Below are positions 23,705 to 35,440 of a stretch of 64,000 bases of DNA, in pieces (position 1 is the stretch's first letter; each line of letters opens with the position of its first letter). Below the pieces are notes generated by a model. The model saw nothing but the letters and a program-made list of their open reading frames with translations. It ran no database searches and had not been told where the DNA came from. The DNA is from Puccinellia tenuiflora (Eukaryota; Streptophyta; Magnoliopsida; Poales; Poaceae): assembly GCA_012064385.1 (NCBI GenBank), contig QRDG01000961.1, forward strand, positions 186,001 through 250,000. The letters run 5' to 3'. A program made the translations under genes and the position numbers.

Positions 23705-24083
23705 GGGATTTGCTAATTCTCAGGCGCCTGATTTTTTCTTATGTCTCAATCACCCACAAAAATATGCATGAGTTGCACTTTTCTGTGAGAAATGTGCAAT
23801 TGCACTTTTCTGTCAGAAAAGTGCAACTCGTTCCAGTTGCACTTTTTTTTGAAATGTAGTTGCACTTTTCTGAGGTGATTGAGACTTAAGAAATTCTCAT
23901 TTATGTCTCAGTCACCCACAAAATGTGCATGAGTTGCACTTTTCTGGGAGTAATGTGCAGTTGCACTTTTCTGCCAGAAAAGTGCAACTCGTTCTAGTTA
24001 CACTTTTTTGAACTATAGTTGCACTTTTCTGAGGTGATTGAGACTTAAGAAATTCTCAGTCAACTGAGACATAGACAAACCCT
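23705..24083. mobile_element. MITE with internally duplicated ~160-bp unit
   Basis: The ends form an inverted repeat of about 50 bp (GGGATTTGCTAATTCTCAG and, on the other strand, GGGTTTGTCTATGTCTCAG). The interior holds two tandem units (about 23738-23902 and 23904-24056). Each is itself foldback-like, with AGTTGCACTTTTCTG in both orientations. A 9-bp near-match (TTTAAATAA and TAAAAATAA) may be the target duplication. Confidence 0.65.
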
Positions 24084-24239
24084 AAAAATAACATAATACG
24101 ATTTATGGTTCTCGTGTGTATACTCACTGCAAAATCATTTATATTTTCTTGTACAAAGGTAGCAGATTGTTTGACAGCAACACACATTACTGTTGCTTCG
24201 CCGACCATTCATGATATCTCTGTAAGACTGCAACGCCAG

Positions 24240-24924
24240 AACATGACAGTGCCATTTGCTGACAATAAGCCATATGTGTGTTTGTGAGAAGCAACGATAC
24301 GAGTCCATCGCCATTTTGCTTTCATCTATCTACCTCTAGGTGAGATGGCACCGTCAGGAAGATGACAGAGACAAATTAAACCGACCACACGGCCGGGTCG
24401 CTTACTCTAATCCCCGATCAACGCGTTGATCTCTGGCTAAATAAAATTAAGTTGTCCCAACAACTCCCAAATGAGAGATTGAACATCAGTTTTTTCTCAG
24501 TTAGCTAGTGGGCCAAACATGAACACCAGTACGCTACCACCCACTCCCGTCCAGCCAATTTGACAATAAACCAACATCAGCTGCTAATTATTCATGGATG
24601 CAGGCGTGTGATCAATCATTAATCCTAGGCTTCCAGCTCACACTTTCATAATTAATCTCATTATCAAGTCCAAGCTTCTAATCAGTTGTTACACATAGGA
24701 ACCTGCAGGGATCCAGCACCTTCAGTTCAGAATCCAGCCTAGCGAAAAGTCAAAGCCTCACACTGCCTGATATAAAAGCAGAAAGGTTCCACCATCTTGT
24801 TGATCTGAGCATCGCCAGCCACTGCCACCTCGGTCGTAGCAAATCCAGGGTGCTTACGGTGGTCAGAGAGTTGATCCAAGGGCGTTTTAGTTTGGAGCAC
24901 TGCGAGCTTGCAGCGGGAAACACC
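24240..24924 (+). promoter_or_regulatory. Upstream region of the second DUF688-like gene
   Basis: Collinear with 11120-11741: CGATACGAGTCCATCGCCAT, GATGGCACCGTCAGG, CTAGGCTTCCAGCTCACACT and TTCAGAATCCAGCCTAGCG are all present. TATAAAA is at 24771-24777, about 150 bases upstream of the ATG. Confidence 0.75.
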
Positions 24925-25338
24925 ATGGACTCGAAGCAGCAGCTCGCGCTCAGGCCGATCTCCACCATGAGAGACGGCCGCGGGTTCGACGGGAAGGCGA
25001 ACCCGTCCTTCAGGGTGTACTACAGCCTGCGCGCCGGCGCCGTGCCATTCCTTTGGGAGTCCGCGCCCGGCACGCCCAAGAGAGGAGGAGCCGCGGCCGC
25101 CACCACCAAATCAGTGGTGCCGAGGAGCGGCGCTGCCGGCGACGGTGGTGCTGCTATGCTGCTGCCGGCCATCTCGCCGCCGCCGTCGTACCAGTCGTTG
25201 GAGCTCAAGGGGAGGCGGAGGGGGTGCCGGTCGAGGTCGTCCAGGCCGGCGGGAGGCATCGTGAGGGCGCTGATGGGCATGCTCGGGCTCGGCGGGAGCC
25301 AGCGCCTGTGGCACCGGCGTCCCGCCTCGTGTCTTTGA
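24925..25338 (+). CDS. Small DUF688-like protein with WESAPGTPK motif, paralogue of 11742-12185
   Basis: Single exon, 137 residues from the ATG in ACACCATGG; earlier in-frame codons belong to the leader. It shares SFRVYYSLRAGAVPFLWESA, then PGTPKR, the SPPPSYQSLELK box and the C-terminal GGIVRALMGMLGLGG with the copy 13 kb upstream. It lacks the Ser/Ala block of about ten residues near residue 25 seen in that copy, and its C-terminus diverges. Changes are scattered while the frame and motifs are kept, which argues that both copies were selected. Function unknown. Confidence 0.82.
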   Translation: MDSKQQLALRPISTMRDGRGFDGKANPSFRVYYSLRAGAVPFLWESAPGTPKRGGAAAATTKSVVPRSGAAGDGGAAMLLPAISPPPSYQSLELKGRRRGCRSRSSRPAGGIVRALMGMLGLGGSQRLWHRRPASCL

Positions 25339-27400
25339 GCTTGATCGCTTGTTCGCGATGGGCTCACCGAAATCTTTTTTCTTGTTTTTCTGGGATCCTT
25401 ATCATGCCGATCTCGTTAAATATGTCATATTCTCAACCCACATGAACAGTGAATACCCTTCCTGGCTAGATATAAAGATGTTATTAAATAATATTTACAT
25501 CGTCAAGGGAATTAATAAAAAAAATAGGATTCACTACTCCTAATTAAGTTCAAGCAACCAGTCTGTTAGAAAAAGGTAATCTTGCAAATAGGAATTGGAA
25601 TGAAAATAATAAATGTTGTATATGTGACAAGCGTGAAACTTATTCAACATCTTTTTATACCATGTCCCTATGCTCGTCTTTTCGGCGTATAATTCACATG
25701 ACTTTTTATTTAGTCCATCCAACAAGAATCATGAATATAGTTGGTCGTGATCTTCTTGCTGCAATGTCGTCTTGTGGACGCACATGAGGGGGCGATGACC
25801 CAACTTTTTCGATAATGACGGTCTCCGTGATCACGTGAATGATGCATAAACTAGATCTCGAGATGGTGATGGTCTTTCCAAGGATGGCAGCGGTATGCGA
25901 CGCCCCCTCCGCCTCGAGATTAGACTTGATCCTGCTCATCATGTGCTATGTGCGGTGACTCTTGCGGATGCACCAAGTCATGCATGTCGCTGGCAGGTGC
26001 TACACACGGCGACTCATGCCACCAAGTCATGCTTGCGCCCCTAGGGGCAACAGATGGTGGCTCCAATAGAGGCGACAATTCATGGCTATTGCGGTTGGGT
26101 CAAAGGTGGTGCGGTAGTGTCATGAGGTGAGGCGGTGTGGGACGTCTAGGACTTCCAATATATGCATCAGAAGTATCCGGCTATCATAGCGTTGGTAGCC
26201 ATAAATGGAATAATGGTAGATACAGTTTCAACGACGAGTAACAGAAACACAAGATCTATGATTAGGACATGTTGACGCATGACTACATGTCATCAAATTA
26301 CTACATGACGCATAACAAAAACACCCATGCTACATACACCTAGAACTAAAAATACATAACATGAGAAAAAGTAGATGGAATAACATCATGGTAAAACACC
26401 TATGCTTGATCGAACCTACAAAAACGGTGAGCAGAAAAGTATGAACAAAAAAAAATGCCTATGAACTAAACTCCATCTGCAACCAGTGGATGGGCGAAGC
26501 ACAGTTCAACTTCAAACCATGCACACAAAAAGAGCGTATCATATATAGAACAAAAAAAGGTTGTACCATATATTTGGCGTGCCGAAGGCAAACTAAGCTT
26601 GAAATCGATGCACCTTGAAAATCTACAACAGCCGACCGAAGAACACCACCGTGTCCACTCCCCCTTCCTTTCTCGGATTTCGATGAAACGAGCACATGGA
26701 CAACAGATCAAACAACTTGTCGGCAGCAAGCACTACACCGCCTACAATCTAGCCCCTATCAACATGAAAAAAGTCCAAACAAAGCTAGAGGATGGCACCT
26801 CGTCCCTTTCGCCGGAATTCACCTCAGCCTGCGCGATGGCAGATCTCCAAAATCCTCGCTCCTCCTCGATATCAAGCTGGATAGAAAAGGTCGACGACCT
26901 AGCTCCCACCCGTAGTTGCACACCCAACTCTATAAGAAGCGGCGCAAGCCGACGGGAAGCAGAGGAGAAGTCACGGTGGAGACACGAGGAAAGAAAGGGA
27001 GAGGGATCCGAGGGTGAAATGGTTTTCTCTCTCCACGATGCTCTTCCCAAAATTTGAAATGATGAATATTTCCTACAACTTGCGAGTGGGACCGGATAAA
27101 CATGGGCCATCGGGCCGATCGATGCGAGGAGAACCTCGTGTGACTTGTCCGTCTGGTGGTAATCGCGCGACGACCGTTGTGACCACGCCATAAGACAAGA
27201 TCTTGGCCAGCTAAAATCTAGAAATTTCGAATAGGCAAATGCGAGAATACGAGCAAGAGGAGCAAACTCACGCTTTCCTCCGTTTTCACACTCTTTTTAT
27301 CTTCCGTTTGAAATTCCACCTTTCATTTTTTTTGATCCTTCTGTCGTATCGAATTCAATGGAGAGGTGGGTCCCAGCCCTAGGTTAGTGGAGTAGCCGAG
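25339..27400. other. Intergenic, no gene recognised
   Basis: Several ORFs of 60-150 codons occur on both strands, but none has a recognisable domain, splice partner or paralogue here. The 26150-27060 part has repeat-like character with A-runs but no defined ends. Confidence 0.4.
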
Positions 27401-27601
27401 TTGGTTTCGCACACAAACCCGTCCGGGTCATAAATAACGGCGACCCGTTCCTCTTCGCTTCCGTCCTCTCCCGTCTCTGTCGAAGAACCCACTCGGCTTT
27501 CTCAAGAAAAAGAAAACCCCCACTCTGCTCTGCTCGCAACGGCACCGCTCCCCCACCCAAAAGGCAGAGCCCCCGCCCTTCCGCCTCCGAACCCTCCGCC
27601 A

Positions 27602-30153
27602 ATGGCCGGCGGCCAAGGCCAGAGGACGCCGGCGTCCTCCTCCTCCTCCGGACGCGGCAAGGCCTGGGTCCCTCGCGTACCGGTACGTGCCGACTTGCCC
27701 TAACCCTTGTTGCCCTCTTTCGGTGCGAGCGAATATTCCGACTCGCCGTTCCGACTGCATCTGTGTCGATTCCATGGGCTCACAAAGTTTCTCTTACGTG
27801 CGACGCCGTGGCATCGGTGTGGCCCGGTGGTTCGAGCTCGGCTCTTGGCTGGGAGTTATTGGTTTGGTAGTAAATCAGACAATCGAGGACAAAAGTAGTC
27901 CAGAATTGCGGCGTTCCTTTCTCAGTATTGCCGTCCCTGACGGGATATCTAAATTGATCAGATTTCCAGCGAAATAACGTGGATTCAGTCACTCGTTTGC
28001 GATGTGTGTGGTCGACATGATGTTATTATTTGATTTTCTGAACATAAACAGAGCCACGATGCCACCTGCCACTAGGCTGTAGCGCAACATCCTCTTTGCA
28101 CTGCTTTCTTAGGGGGTACTTACAACTGTATGTGTGTGCCCACTCATCTATTCTGACGCCTTGTTTCAGTTGCCAGATCACGATCTCTAATTTTTATGTA
28201 TGGCCCTTCAATAGTTTTGAACATGAGCATCGTGAAATTCAGTTTGATACTCATGGCTGATTACTTGTAAAGTCAAGTACACACCGTGTTTGCATATTGT
28301 AGGCACAATTTTGCTGGGATTCCTGATAAATCGATGTTGTCTTGTTTCATGCGCTTCTATTCTAACAGCTGTAACTATCAATTATATTTTGTAGGGCCAT
28401 GAAAGGTCCTCGGAATGTCAGAAGGAGGGGGCTTGGTCATCTTCTCCATCCGTTGGCGGTAAAAAATCACCGCCGCAGATGGTTGCACCAGTTGAGCCAC
28501 TGAAATCAGTACCGCACCAACTGGTTGCATCGGACCAATTATCGAAACCTGTACACTCCAGAGGTCATGAGAGGTCCTCGGAATGTCAAAAGGAGGGTCC
28601 ATGCCCATCTGTTAGTGGTAAAAAATCACCTCTGCAGATGGTCACACAAGTTCAGCCAACGAAATCGATTGATACACCAATCCCAATGGTTGCATCGGAT
28701 CAACTACTGAAATCTGTAGACTCAAGGAGCACTTCATGTGCCTCTGGATCTGTGGGTTCAGATTCAGGAGCTGCTCCATTTGATATATGCATGGATAACA
28801 GTAACGGCTCGTTCAAGTTAAAGCGCCCTTTACTTGACATCAACAGAGAAAAACGCCGTGCAAACAGGGTAGCTCCTCCATTCCAACATTTGAGACCTGG
28901 GATGGTTCTGCTGAAAAACTTCTTAAAGACTGAGGATCAGGTATGTCTATGTCTGCACATGTCATGTTAATTTGTTAGTTTTGTCCTAGCACCGATGATT
29001 ATTTTGTACCTCACAAAATAAATATGATTGTTTGAAACTGGTATTAAATCTGGTTTTGTATGCCTTTGGAATTTTGTGTGTTATGTTTCCAATCTCTTGT
29101 CTTCACGTTGCTGCAACTTGCAATTGCGAAACACATTTCAGAACTCCTATAAGCCATATAGATGTATATTTTATTATTGTGTTTCCATTTAGCAAACGTT
29201 CAAGTACACCGTCCTGAGGCATATTTAATTCCGTGATAGATGTCTTAACCTTTTACTGATGCACGTGTCAGGTTAAAATTATCCAACATTGCCGTCGCCT
29301 TGGTGTCGGCACTGGAGGGTTTTATACACCTGGCTACAGAGATGGGGCTAAGTTAAATCTGAGGATGATGTGCTTAGGGAAGAACTGGGATCCAGATTCA
29401 AGCTCGTATGGGGATAAACGGCCGTTTGATGACGCTCAACCACCAAAAATACCCGAAGTATTGACCAAGTTCGTGATCGATGCCCTTGAAGCTTCCCACA
29501 AATTCTTGAAACAAAAAGGTGGTGAAGCCTCTGATCCTTCGGCAGAATTTCTGCTGATGTCACCAGACATTTGCATTGTTAACTTCTACACCAATACAGG
29601 GAGGTTAGGTCTTCATCAGGTATAAACAAAAAACTTTTCGCCCATGGTTTCATACATCATCAGCATGGTTGCTCAGCATACTTTTGGTACCTTTCTACTG
29701 GATGAACTGGGTGCTAATAGTTTATAACTTGATAAGTGTACTCTTTTGGAGGTCAAAGCAGCCTTAAGTGTGGTGCTTTCCGCACAACATTTTCTTGTGC
29801 TCGGACATCTCCTGTATAATATCTTGTACCCTTCACTGCTTTACAACTGGATCTTATGATTTGTCACTTGCCAGGACAAAGATGAAACAAAAGAGAGTCT
29901 TAGCAAGGGACTGCCTGTTGTTTCTTTTTCGTTGGGGGACACTGCAGAATTCCTGTATGGTGATGAGAGAGACGATGCTAAGGCTTCAAAGGTTGATCTT
30001 GAATCTGGTGATGTTCTAATATTTGGTGGTGAATCTCGACACATATTCCACGGGGTTTCCAAGATCAAACCTAAAACTGCACCAGAGCCGCTGACGGTCA
30101 AGACAAATCTTCAACCTGGGCGCCTGAACCTTACATTCAGGCAGTATGAGTAG
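27602..30153 (+). CDS. AlkB-homologue Fe(II)/2-oxoglutarate dioxygenase (plant ALKBH1-like), four exons
   Basis: Exons 27602-27682, 28395-28940, 29272-29619 and 29875-30153 join in phase 0 at GT/AG sites to give 417 residues. The C-terminal 200 residues carry the AlkB fold: GGFYTPGYRDGAKLNLRMMC, the iron ligands H-x-D in LHQDKDE (324-326, split exactly by intron 3), the second His in SRHIFHGV (about 384), and the 2-oxoglutarate/substrate arginines in RLNLTFRQ (408 and 414). AlkB homologues oxidatively remove methyl groups from DNA or RNA bases; the substrate here is not decidable. Exon 2 (residues 28-209) is Ser-rich and contains a tandem internal duplication of about 55 residues, each starting GHERSSECQKEG. 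All catalytic residues are present. The downstream flank is shared with the LOR blocks. Confidence 0.92.
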
Positions 30154-30996
30154 TAGCCCAATTCAGTGCCCCCTTCTAGGGCAAGGTGCAAACAGAGGGC
30201 ACTCTCTTATGCTGTGTTTGTTATCCAAGTGCCCTGTTAGGAAAAGTTTGCAAGAACATTGAATCTAGCTATTGTATATCCTGGATCCATCACTATATTG
30301 TCCGTTGTTATGCGGAATATCTTTGCTTCGTCATTTATAATGTTTATTTCATGCTTTGCAGCTTAGGTTGAGACCGGTCAATATATAACTCATATATTAG
30401 ACCAAACTCTGAGTATATTTAGCCAATTTGGTTAACTGATTGTATGTAGAATAATGGGCAAACATCTTTGGGATCTTGCAAGGAGAAGAAAAACGAATCT
30501 ACAGAAATTCAGTTCTTGAGTTCAAGGTGTGCTAACGATCATCGTTGACTCTCCTCCATAATCATGGTGATTGACAGGATGAGAGCATGGTCGACGCTAA
30601 TCTGGCCGACCTGAGCGACGGCAACGCCATTTTATATGCTGCGAACTTAAGTGCCCTCTTAGTAGAAATTTGCAAGAAGGTTCAATCTAGCTTACCTGGG
30701 TTCATCATGCGCAGTACCTTTAGCTAGCTTGGTCGTCTATGTGTTTCCACCAAAAGATGCTAGGATCGTTTGTTTGCATCGTAGAGTACATGTTAACTTG
30801 CAAAAAAAAGTTTAACAGTTATTATCTCTGTTCCAGAATGTAAAACGTTTGGTAGCCTAGTATATGAACGGAAGTAGTTCCACATAAATTACATTGAACT
30901 GTGGGTAAATGTAGGCAGTTTGGCGAACTAATACGAAATACAAGGCAGACATCCTGCAATTCTGCATGTAAAAAAAGGTATAAAAGCGCCAGCAGA
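30154..30996. other. 3' flank shared with the LOR duplication blocks
   Basis: Text such as ACCTGGGTTCATCATGCGCA, TTGGTCGTCTATG and CAGTTTGGCGAACTAATACG recurs downstream of the LOR copies near 37185-37400 and, more diverged, 38640-38850. This marks the edge of the duplicated unit. A short Stowaway-like fragment (GTTCCAGAATGTAAAACG) lies near 30831. Confidence 0.6.
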
Positions 30997-31683
30997 TCAG
31001 CGTGAGTTCCGGGCGCGTTGACGACGACGGCGGTCGTCGTCGTCATGACGTATCTCCGCCATAATCACGGTGAGCGCCACGACGAAAGCACGGTCCACGC
31101 CGGCGTTCACACTAATACTATACGCGAGCATATCGAACAGCAGATCCAACAGCGTCACCGTACGGTCGATCTGTGCAAGGGCGGCACCGCCGCGGTAGAC
31201 AGTGTACTCGTTGTGGCTGCTGAAGAAGCCGCCGGAGTCGACGACGAAGTCGGGAACCCGCTCGCCGCGGCCGGCTAGGTGCACATGGACGTCGCCGCTG
31301 GCGAACAGCGATGGCTGCTCGACCGCGACGAAGAGCAGGTCACTCCCGCTAGTGCTGTCCCCTCTGTACACCCTCCACCTCCGACGGACCTCGAAAAAGG
31401 TCGGCGAGCGCTCCACGGTGAGCACGGGTACGCGCCACGACCCGGAGACATCGAGAAGGACGTGGCGGCGGGGGTAGCTGAATGGGGCCTTCTCCGCCCG
31501 CATCACCGTCTCCCCGCTGGCGTCCTTGACGGGGAAGCCGTCGAACCATGTCTCGGCCGCCGTGAACGCCGTGTGGTGCGGCGCACAGTACCGCGCGTCC
31601 ACCACGGCCGGCGCCCGCGTGAATAGAGACCGTGTCGATCGACACCGAGACAAAGCTACAGATCGCCTAAGGCTAGCTAACAT
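30997..31683 (-). CDS. LURP-one-related (LOR/DUF567) protein, copy A1
   Basis: Single exon, 228 residues, ATG at 31683. It shows the LOR/Tub_2 family layout: an RYCAPHHTAFT start, a middle RRRWRVYRGDSTSGSDLLFV strand pair, a DVHVHLAGRGERVPDFVV block and the C-terminal helix SVNAGVDRAFVVALTVIMAE, which resembles the buried hydrophobic helix of the Tubby-like C-terminal fold. LOR proteins include Arabidopsis LURP1, needed for basal defence to an oomycete; most members are uncharacterised. An Arg-rich tail follows. Full length, no lesions. It has a basic Ser/Arg-rich N-terminal 25 residues that class B copies lack. Confidence 0.88.
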   Translation of the reverse strand: MLASLRRSVALSRCRSTRSLFTRAPAVVDARYCAPHHTAFTAAETWFDGFPVKDASGETVMRAEKAPFSYPRRHVLLDVSGSWRVPVLTVERSPTFFEVRRRWRVYRGDSTSGSDLLFVAVEQPSLFASGDVHVHLAGRGERVPDFVVDSGGFFSSHNEYTVYRGGAALAQIDRTVTLLDLLFDMLAYSISVNAGVDRAFVVALTVIMAEIRHDDDDRRRRQRARNSR

Positions 31684-31780
31684 ATATATTTAATCTGGCT
31701 GTAACACCCGATGATGGAACGATCAGGGTCTCCCCACTCTCTAGCTAGGTTTCGATCGTATTTACCGAGGTTGGGATTGT

Positions 31781-31799
31781 TTCCTTGTTGTACAAGACA
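31781..31799 (-). promoter_or_regulatory. Conserved LOR upstream motif, copy A1
   Basis: TTCCTTGTTGTACAAGACA lies about 98 bases upstream of the ATG. Near-identical strings precede every LOR copy in the window (38319, 39603, 49169, 59596). The core TTGTACAA is palindromic. Confidence 0.55.
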
Positions 31800-32189
31800 C
31801 CATCATGTGTATACTCTACGAGATTAACCTTTTTTTTAGGGGAAGAGGGAGTTTTATTCATCATTCAAAATCATAGGAAGACAAAAAAGGTTTAGCTAAT
31901 TCTGCTGAGATTAACTTAGAGCACATTCTTCCCTCAAAAAAAAAAACTCGGAGCATATTCACCTCCTCCACCATCCGATTGAGCATCGTGATTCGTGCAA
32001 CCCGTCTTCCTCCTCCCACCTTTCTTCTTCCTCGCGATGGCGACGAGCAGACCAGTGACGGAGCCGATTCGGCAACACCGGCTGGCCGCGGAGATGGTTG
32101 CGGAAGAGGGGAGCTCGCCGAAGGTGGGGAAGATGAGCTGACGTCATTCGACTAAGAATAATGTCTGGCGAGCGCTAGCCACTCCCTAC

Positions 32190-32612
32190 ATTTCTTTTTT
32201 GAAATGGAGGTGTACCCCCCAGCCACATCCGTTTTTATTAATAAAAAAAGACAACATAAACACCAAGCCTTACAAGGAGATACATCGACCATCTAGAAAC
32301 CACCGTCTAGGCGAAAACTCGCGAACCTACAAACTTGATGAAGGGGGTGGACCAATCGGAGCCAATGATCTGACCTCACACACCTACGCACATCATCTAA
32401 ATCCGGAGGATTCAATCAGGCCGCCCAACAGCGCGCCGGAAGCACAAACCGGTCCAGTCGATCCTCAGCGCACGCCACTACGCACATCAGAAGTCGTTGC
32501 CACCATCTTCCGCCATCCTATCCAGAAGAGATCAATGCGATGACCTTGTCAGGCCTGCCGTCGGTACCGTCGTGACGCCAAACAGCTCCACCCTCTCGCG
32601 CGAGTCCATCAT
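32190..32612 (-). mobile_element. Retroposon-like fragment interrupted by the CACTA element
   Basis: On the minus strand it ends in GTACACCTCCATTTCAAAAA, like a LINE 3' end. Text on either side of the CACTA insertion appears to continue (GAGTCCATCAT before, GCGCCCGTCGCTGAGG after 36000). No coding domain is visible. Confidence 0.4.
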
Positions 32613-33162
32613 CATCACTAGTAGTAAAATGGTCATCACTGGCGAACGTAAAAAGTCTACCGCTGGCGAACGGGTGGTTCGGCAGCGCTCATATCGCCAG
32701 TGGTAACAGCTTACCACTGGTGAACATCATGTTCACCAGCGGTAAGTAAGTTACCACTAGCGAACCGGCTATTGGTTCGCCAGTGACTGCAACTTACCAC
32801 TGACGAACAGTGCTCCAGTTCGCCAGTAATATTTGTTTCTGCTTTTAAAATAAACGCTGAAATGTATTACAGCAATATATACAGGTAAATACATGTATGC
32901 AAATATACAGTAATATTGACAGAAACAGTATAATTGACAGAATTTCAACAGATACAAATAGACTAGTGATCAAATTATTGGTTCATCACATATATGCATG
33001 CATTACAAGTCGAGTGAGCCAAAACATTTTGCATACATATACATGAATATCACACACATCTCAGGAAATCGATAGTTTAGGACGCAAGTTTTCAAAAGCA
33101 AGTAGTAACCTAAACTACGATCACAGATAAGAGAACTGCAATGGCGATCATAAACTCTGAAA

Positions 33163-33561
33163 CTAACTTTGACCGGTTCCTGAGCCGCGGGGTGCTGAGC
33201 CGCCGGTGCTGCGCATCCAAAGAGAAGGAACCCTCACAGGGTCATAGCTCACGTGAGAAGGAACCATCTGAAGAAACGACCACCCACTGTCATACTGCCT
33301 ATCCAATAGATACATGTAGCGACGGATGTGCTCATCCTGCTCCCTGATACGGCGACGTACCACCTCCTCGGGGACCGGCTCCCTCTGCACCGAGCGTGGC
33401 CCACGCGACTGCCACCACAGAAGATCCGGGTCGACGACGTCACCCGGATTCCTCACCAAGCTGCGCGTCTCGGAAGATAGCACCTCCCAGTGCCAGCCCG
33501 GTGGAGCCCAGTCCCGCACATCGCCCCTCTGGTCCAACATGGACATCGTCGCCGAGAACAC
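33163..33561 (-). CDS. Hypothetical ORF inside the CACTA element
   Basis: Open for about 132 codons, with the first ATG near 33546. It contains WAPPGWHWEVLSSETRSLVR and a charged stretch (RRRIREQDEHIRRYMYLLDR). I do not recognise the family. It may be a remnant of a CACTA accessory gene or captured host sequence; codon content is only moderately coding-like. Confidence 0.3.
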   Translation of the reverse strand: MFSATMSMLDQRGDVRDWAPPGWHWEVLSSETRSLVRNPGDVVDPDLLWWQSRGPRSVQREPVPEEVVRRRIREQDEHIRRYMYLLDRQYDSGWSFLQMVPSHVSYDPVRVPSLWMRSTGGSAPRGSGTGQS

Positions 33562-33680
33562 CTAAGTCAAAAACGACCAAGTCGAAATTTTGTTATAAAA
33601 GTAATATTAAAATTTACGAAATGCGAGAAGTTAACAATGGAAAGCCTCATATATCATTGCCGTGCAAAACAAGACAAAAA

Positions 33681-34551
33681 GAGTGTCGACAAGACCATGT
33701 ATTAATACAAACACTCCAATTGTATATACTATAAGGCATTGTAGACACTCTCCTTGACTTGACCGTGGCATAGTTTAAATCATCGGCTTTGTCAATTCAT
33801 AGAGAAGAAACAAAATAATTCGAGTTTATGCCTCATACATAGATAATTGGACACACATTGATCAGGAACGGGGCAAGCGGACCAAGTAAGAGTATGCACA
33901 AGATGTTTATTTGTGCATATCACAAGGTCCGCTAGCACCTACCTGAATCACATAGTGTGCCACAACATTTTAATCATCGGCATTCGGAAAGAGAGAGAAA
34001 AAACAAAATGATTTCGGATTTGTGCCTCATACATATTTAAATTGGACACACATTTCAGAGACGGAGCAAGTGAACCAAGTAGGATGCACAAAATGTTTAT
34101 TTGTGCATATCATAAGGTTCACTAGCTCCTCCCTGAATCATACAGTGTCACAACATTTTAATCATCGGCTTAGAAGAAAAAAACAAAATAAAAATGACTT
34201 AGATTTTGCGCCTCATACTTAGGTCGGACACATAAGTAGACTTGCAGAATCTTGTGAGCCAAGTATGATGCACAAGACTTGGTACTTGTGCATATCACAA
34301 GGCTCACAAGACCTGCAGGCCTACCACCTAGTGCCACAACATTTTAATCATCGGCTATCGAAGAAAAAGAGAAAAAAAAACATCAACATATAGAAAAAGA
34401 CAAAAACTAAACAAAAATCACTTTGATTTGTGCCTCATACTTAGGTCGGACACACAATTATTAGTAGCCCTGAAGGATCGGCGGAGCCAAGTAGGATGCA
34501 CAGGACTTGTACTTGTGCATATCACAAGGCTCCACAGACCTTCAGGGTTAC
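33681..34551. repeat. Array of four tandem hairpins (plus one degenerate) with compensatory changes
   Basis: Repeats of about 190-230 bp share CAACATTTTAATCATCGGC and TTGTGCCTCATAC. Each contains a hairpin: 33859-33950, 34054-34137, 34236-34324, 34464-34551; a weaker one is at 33681-33750. The inner stem TGCACAA/TTGTGCA is nearly constant. The outer stem varies but stays paired: GCGGACC/GGTCCGC, GTGAACC/GGTTCAC, GTGAGCC/GGCTCAC, GGAGCC/GGCTCC. The last copy also pairs CCCTGAAGG with CCTTCAGGG. Confidence 0.9.
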
Positions 34552-35440
34552 CACATAGTGCCACAACATTTTTAATCATCGGCACACACACAAGCAACCC
34601 TAAATAGCTCATCGATCATAATAAAGCAATGTAATAAAACTATAATATGAAACAAGGCTAGAATCATATACAAGAGTATATCTATAAACTATGATATGGG
34701 GCAATCAAAAGATCAAACGTTCATCAGAGATATACCCTCATTTGTTTAGAGATTGTATTAATTAACCCAAGACTACACTAAGCAACAAACAGCTAGTATT
34801 CATCGAAAGGCAACAATTAGGAACTATCGATCGAGCCAACAGATTTAGACAACAAATGCTAGCTACATAGCAAATCATAGGCAGCAATATTAAAGTGTAT
34901 TAATCCATGTATTAATCCAGCTAAACCTGTGTTTCTTCCAAAATGCTAAATATACTAGGCCTAGCTGATCAATGCTAATCCAGATAGTTTACTAGTTAAA
35001 GTGTTGACCTTTTTGGTCTTTGCGGGTAGACTTTAGCTAAGATATACTAGTATGACCTAATAATCGTGTGTGGCTCTGTCTCTCCTCTTATTCTCCCATC
35101 CCCAATCCCCATAGCAGCTAGCCTAGCTCTCTATTTCTGATGGTGGCCATAGCACATGGTTTCATGCGCCAATGCGGTCACTCTTGCCGTGAAGCATCAA
35201 ATCGATCAACATATACAAAACAAAACCATGGAAGCATATCGCAAACGGCATGTACATGATTCGGTGATTGCTTGGTAATGCAAGTATTGGCCCTCCCTTT
35301 GTTTTGTGCCACACGCTCCGCCACTGGGTCCAGCACCCCCACCCCACCCCCAATTCCTCAAATCTCGCACGCAATCAACGAGTGGCGCCAGATCAAAGCC
35401 AAAGTAGTGAGCGTCGGGATCTACACTGAGGTCAGGACAG

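Noticed and set aside
31018..31626. Plus-strand frames over LOR copies (also 37566-38259, 38869-39483, 48340-48940, 58777-59356)
   Set aside because: Antisense shadows of GC-rich LOR genes; the minus-strand frame carries the family motifs.
33681..34600. CRISPR-like regular repeats
   Set aside because: Plant nuclear DNA, repeats of about 190 bp with internal hairpins, and no spacers of constant length.
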